From Acinetobacter pittii (GTDB taxonomy: Bacteria > Pseudomonadota > Gammaproteobacteria > Pseudomonadales > Moraxellaceae), in the NCBI RefSeq assembly GCF_034067285.1, contig NZ_CP139286.1:2976001-3040000 (forward strand): a stretch of DNA of 64,000 nucleotides, written 5' to 3'. Below the pieces are notes generated by a model. That model searched no databases. It had not been told where the DNA came from and worked only from the letters and a program-made list of their open reading frames with translations. Below, in pieces: positions 57,325 to 64,000 of the stretch. How positions within the stretch are numbered: position 1 is the first letter of the stretch; every line of letters starts with the position of its first letter. A program made the position numbers and the translations under genes.

Positions 57325-57491
57325 AATTCTATCCCTCACCTTTTTTAGGTTATCTAAAGAAGAACCAAAACGATTTAATGCTATCAAAAAGAAAACTTGG
57401 GACAATTAAACCATTTTAGTTACTCTCTTGGTGAAAATGAAATTTCATTATTTCGTCATAATGAATTCCTAGAATAGTCATACTTCAAAAT

Positions 57492-58940
57492 TCAGATCAA
57501 GACTTTTCTCTCAGACGACGAAGGAATATGTAACGATTCTCGATATTTTGCAACCGTTCTTCGAGCCACTTCAATTCCCTCCTCCTTTAATAATGTAGCA
57601 ATTACATTATCTGACAAAGGCTTACGTGGATTTTCATTTGCAACCAGTTTCTTGATCATTGCACGAATCGCAGTAGAAGAAGCCTCTCCCCCCGCAGTTG
57701 TTCCTACATGGCTAGAGAAAAAATATTTCAACTCAAACAGACCACGAGGCGTAAGCATATACTTATTTGTAGTGACCCGAGAAACTGTAGATTCATGCAA
57801 TTCAACCTCTTCCGCCACATCTCGAAGAACAAGCGGCTTCATTGCCTCAGGACCTATCTCCAAAAAGGCTTTTTGATGCTCCACAATACAAGAAGCTACT
57901 TTTAATAATGTTTTATGCCTTTCATCAATACTTTTAATAAAATTTTTCGCCTCAAGCATTTGATTACGTAAATATAAATTATCCTCGCTCTGATCTGCTC
58001 TACGAATCATACTCGAGTAAAAAGAATTAATTCGTAATTTAGGAAGTACATCTGGGTTTAGCTGAACCTGCCAATGTAAATCTTTTTTTGAAACGACTAC
58101 ATCTGGAATTTGATAATCAGATTCTTGCTTATCAAAATCCATACCAGGATATGGTTTTAATGTCTTTAAAAGGTCGATTGCAAATTTTAGTTGGTCTCTC
58201 GTTAGGCCTGTTTGTTTGAGTAGCTTATTTAGGTCATTTGCTATTAAAAGCTCATAATGCTGCAATAAGCTTTTTGCCTCGCTTAAGTACTCAACATCTT
58301 TTGGTAGAAATTCGAGCTGTACCTTTAAGCATTCCGCTAAATTGCGTGAACCAATCCCTAATGGATCAAGACGTTGAATATGCTTCAAAACAACTAGAAC
58401 TTCATCCTCTTCAATTTCTTCCTCAATATCCATTTCATTTAACAATTGTTGTGCTGCTAAAATTATTTCTTCTATTTCAGCATCTAAGAACCCTTTATCA
58501 TCTAATGCATCAACGATACAATAAGCAATTAATTGATCTATTTTAGAGAAATGCAAAAGATTAACTTGCTCTAAAATATGTTCCTTTAGAGATAATTGAA
58601 CTTGACGATTATCCTCGCGCTCTTCAAATTCTGGAGTAGCTAAAGCCGTTGATTGATGTGTATAAACATCATCCCAATCGGTATCGACTGGCAAATCATC
58701 AGGCAAATGGTTTGCATTTAGTTCAGTTGTCAAATCATCTGATTCTTTACTTTCTAATGTAGACAGACTTTCCGTTAATGACTCTTCTTCTATTTTTTCA
58801 AGTAAAGGATTACTATCTAATTGAATCTGAATTTCCTGTTCTAGCTCTAAACTAGAGAGTTGTAATAAACGAATCGCCTGCTGCAATTGAGGTGTTAACG
58901 ATAAAGAATTCGCAACTTTCAATCCAACAGATAATTTCAT
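57492..58940 (-). CDS. rpoN: RNA polymerase sigma-54 factor
   Basis: The 482-residue protein has the N-terminal activator-responsive region LSLTPQLQQAIRLLQLSSLELEQEI and an acidic linker at about 55-115. A core-binding region follows, then a helix-turn-helix and the RpoN box ARRTVAKYRE (459-468) that reads the -24 element. Sigma-54 drives promoters that need enhancer-binding ATPases. In many relatives lptB is upstream; here an rRNA operon lies there instead. Confidence 0.96.
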   Translation of the reverse strand: MKLSVGLKVANSLSLTPQLQQAIRLLQLSSLELEQEIQIQLDSNPLLEKIEEESLTESLSTLESKESDDLTTELNANHLPDDLPVDTDWDDVYTHQSTALATPEFEEREDNRQVQLSLKEHILEQVNLLHFSKIDQLIAYCIVDALDDKGFLDAEIEEIILAAQQLLNEMDIEEEIEEDEVLVVLKHIQRLDPLGIGSRNLAECLKVQLEFLPKDVEYLSEAKSLLQHYELLIANDLNKLLKQTGLTRDQLKFAIDLLKTLKPYPGMDFDKQESDYQIPDVVVSKKDLHWQVQLNPDVLPKLRINSFYSSMIRRADQSEDNLYLRNQMLEAKNFIKSIDERHKTLLKVASCIVEHQKAFLEIGPEAMKPLVLRDVAEEVELHESTVSRVTTNKYMLTPRGLFELKYFFSSHVGTTAGGEASSTAIRAMIKKLVANENPRKPLSDNVIATLLKEEGIEVARRTVAKYRESLHIPSSSERKVLI

Positions 58941-59264
58941 ATATTTTAGTTTCCATTAAACAAGCAAAAATCATGCCTATTCAATATTTATAACATATAG
59001 TCTCCATTTGTTATACATATCCAACTGAATTTTCTAGAAGAAAAAATAGATTTTTCCAATTATAAAAATAATCTTATTAAATTAATTCTATCAAACTTAA
59101 TTCCAAAGAAAGTAGACACAACTCTTTATGAAAAATTTAATTAAAAAGAGTTAGCCCTTTTCTAATTTTTTTAATTAAATGCTCTTTCTATCTATAGTTT
59201 TTTTATTGAATTTAAAGATTTAAATCCATAAATCTAATTTAGATTTTTAATATCTTATAGGCAT
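58941..59264. other. AT-rich gap between rpoN and rRNA operon
   Basis: This stretch of about 320 bp is very AT-rich and likely holds the rpoN promoter. No ORF, tRNA or clear operator was seen. Confidence 0.4.
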
Positions 59265-59300
59265 AAAAAAACACCCCTGACCATTGAGTCGGGGGTGTTT
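59265..59300 (-). terminator. rRNA operon terminator
   Basis: Plus-strand AAACACCCC and GGGGTGTTT arms with an A-run on the left (a T-run on the minus transcript) end the rRNA transcript 10 bp after 5S. Confidence 0.9.
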
Positions 59301-59310
59301 AGAATAATGA

Positions 59311-59424
59311 GCTGGCGATGACTTACTCTCACATGGGTAACCCCACACTACCATCAGCGCTAAGAGGTTTCACTTCTGAGTTCGGGAAGGGATCAGGTGG
59401 TTCACTCTTGCTATGGTCGCCAGC
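59311..59424 (-). rRNA. rrf: 5S ribosomal RNA
   Basis: About 114 nt. The minus strand begins GCTGGCGACCATAG and ends CATCGCCAGC, with the expected pairing ends and the conserved CCATCCCGAAC-type region seen as gttcgggaaggg on the plus strand. It is the last gene of the rRNA operon. Confidence 0.9.
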
Positions 59425-59611
59425 ACAACTGGTATGGATACTTGCTTCGTTTTATTCACATGGTGATACGTTGCGTTTTCCAAATCTTTACAGACGGGCT
59501 GATTGAATCTGACTTTATCTGTTCATTTTAGCTAAGCGTTTAACTAAATCAAGTTGCTTTGCATGTTTATGAATCGATTGATGCTTCATATACAACTGCT
59601 TGGGTGTTGTA

Positions 59612-62503
<2,892 letters not shown>

Positions 62504-62855
62504 ACAACCCCAAACAGTCGTCAACACCTACAAGTGAGTGTTGTCCGTGCGATTCTTCATCGCTACTATCTGTTGTCTGTGTACTTAAACACTGTACAGC
62601 TTCAATCTAAATTCATATACCAAAACGCTTGATTCAGTTAATTTGCTAGTTCTCAATTCATTCAGATTAATTGCTTAATCTAAACTCTTGAGTGAACAAT
62701 TTATTTCAGACTCAATTTTGCCAATCTGTTAATGAATAAACATGCCTTCGTCAGGTCATGCTTAATACCGTGATATTTAAATCACAGAAGTTAATAAACC
62801 AAGATCATATAATCTCTATTTACTAATTTCTGTAATCCGAACTTCTCTTAAGTTC
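62504..62855 (-). other. tRNA-Ala to 23S spacer
   Basis: This spacer of about 350 bp is AT-rich and carries rRNA processing sequences; inverted segments flank 23S. No further gene was seen. Confidence 0.5.
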
Positions 62856-62931
62856 TGGTGGAGACTAGGAGAGTCGAACTCCTGACCTCCTGCGTGCAAA
62901 GCAGGCGCTCTACCAACTAAGCTAAGTCCCC
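62856..62931 (-). tRNA. tRNA-Ala(TGC)
   Basis: A 76-nt tRNA with acceptor GGGGACT/AGTCTCC, anticodon TGC in CCTGCTTTGCACGCAGG, T-arm GAGTTCGACTC and encoded CCA. It lies in the 16S-23S spacer. Confidence 0.95.
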
Positions 62932-62986
62932 AGCTTACATCATCAGTCATGTATCTTTTATCTATAACTTTAACCAGTCAAAGTCA

Positions 62987-63063
<77 letters not shown>

Positions 63064-63122
63064 TCAGATACATCTATGAAGAACAACTTGTTGTGGATTC
63101 TTACCAATCGTCAATCTTTCGT

Positions 63123-64000
<878 letters not shown>

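Overview
The window looks like chromosomal DNA of an Acinetobacter, most probably of the baumannii/calcoaceticus complex. The evidence is a low-GC base composition, the Fil gene cluster, the Acinetobacter-type folate-independent methionine synthase pair MesX/MesD, the rpoN-hpf-ibaG-murA-hisGDC order, and a complete rRNA operon end (16S-Ile-Ala-23S-5S). No species call is possible without a database. No intact insertion sequence, prophage or CRISPR array was seen.

Layout. 1-612: no clear gene; a 34-codon ORF and a hairpin-rich inverted-repeat element. 613-3342: flavin reductase and the mesX-mesD pair. 3689-8882: a lipid-related region with an AraC-type regulator, a frameshifted fatty acid desaturase, and a FadL-like porin plus exported M20 amidohydrolase. 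The desaturase and porin promoters share a 38-bp element made of two direct half-sites 21 bp apart, so they are probably one AraC regulon. 9083-16179: tricarboxylate utilisation, with tcuC-like permease, an aconitate-isomerase-like periplasmic protein, tcuA and tcuB, and two paralogous LysR genes each followed by a similar promoter-like segment. 16258-17440: HPP membrane protein and a divergent TetR gene around a perfect 24-bp palindrome. 17481-22723: glutarate catabolism (CoA-transferase, MFS carrier, glutaryl-CoA dehydrogenase, LysR). 22813-26122: Zn-dependent dehydrogenase, adenosine deaminase, a 7-bp tandem repeat, and a Pro-Arg-His-Pro tRNA operon with a clear sigma70 promoter.

26189-34777: nadA, argJ, a guanidine-II riboswitch controlling gdx-ogt, a CDF transporter, the copper genes copA-copB with a small His/Cys-rich exported protein, and a HAD hydrolase. 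34861-35118, between the HAD gene and rpe, holds nine DnaA-box-like 9-mers, six of them in exact 12-bp register. 35133-42118 carries housekeeping genes: rpe, a DUF2218 gene, fghA, a membrane C13 peptidase, rsmJ, tsaB, a gamma-carbonic anhydrase and two Nudix hydrolases.

42175-50387 is the Fil locus, annotated elsewhere as a putative pilus system. Its C39 peptidase (FilB) and barrel protein (FilC) look like FapD and FapF of the Pseudomonas functional-amyloid exporter, so it may be an uncharacterised Fap-like surface system. 50743-58940: pabB, hisC, hisD, hisG, murA, ibaG, hpf, rpoN. 59265-64000: rRNA operon on the minus strand; the 16S gene runs off the right edge.

The strongest leads are the phased DnaA-box array, the Fap-like reading of the Fil cluster, the AraC operator pair, the G-tract frameshift in the desaturase, and the guanidine-II riboswitch with an atypical first loop.
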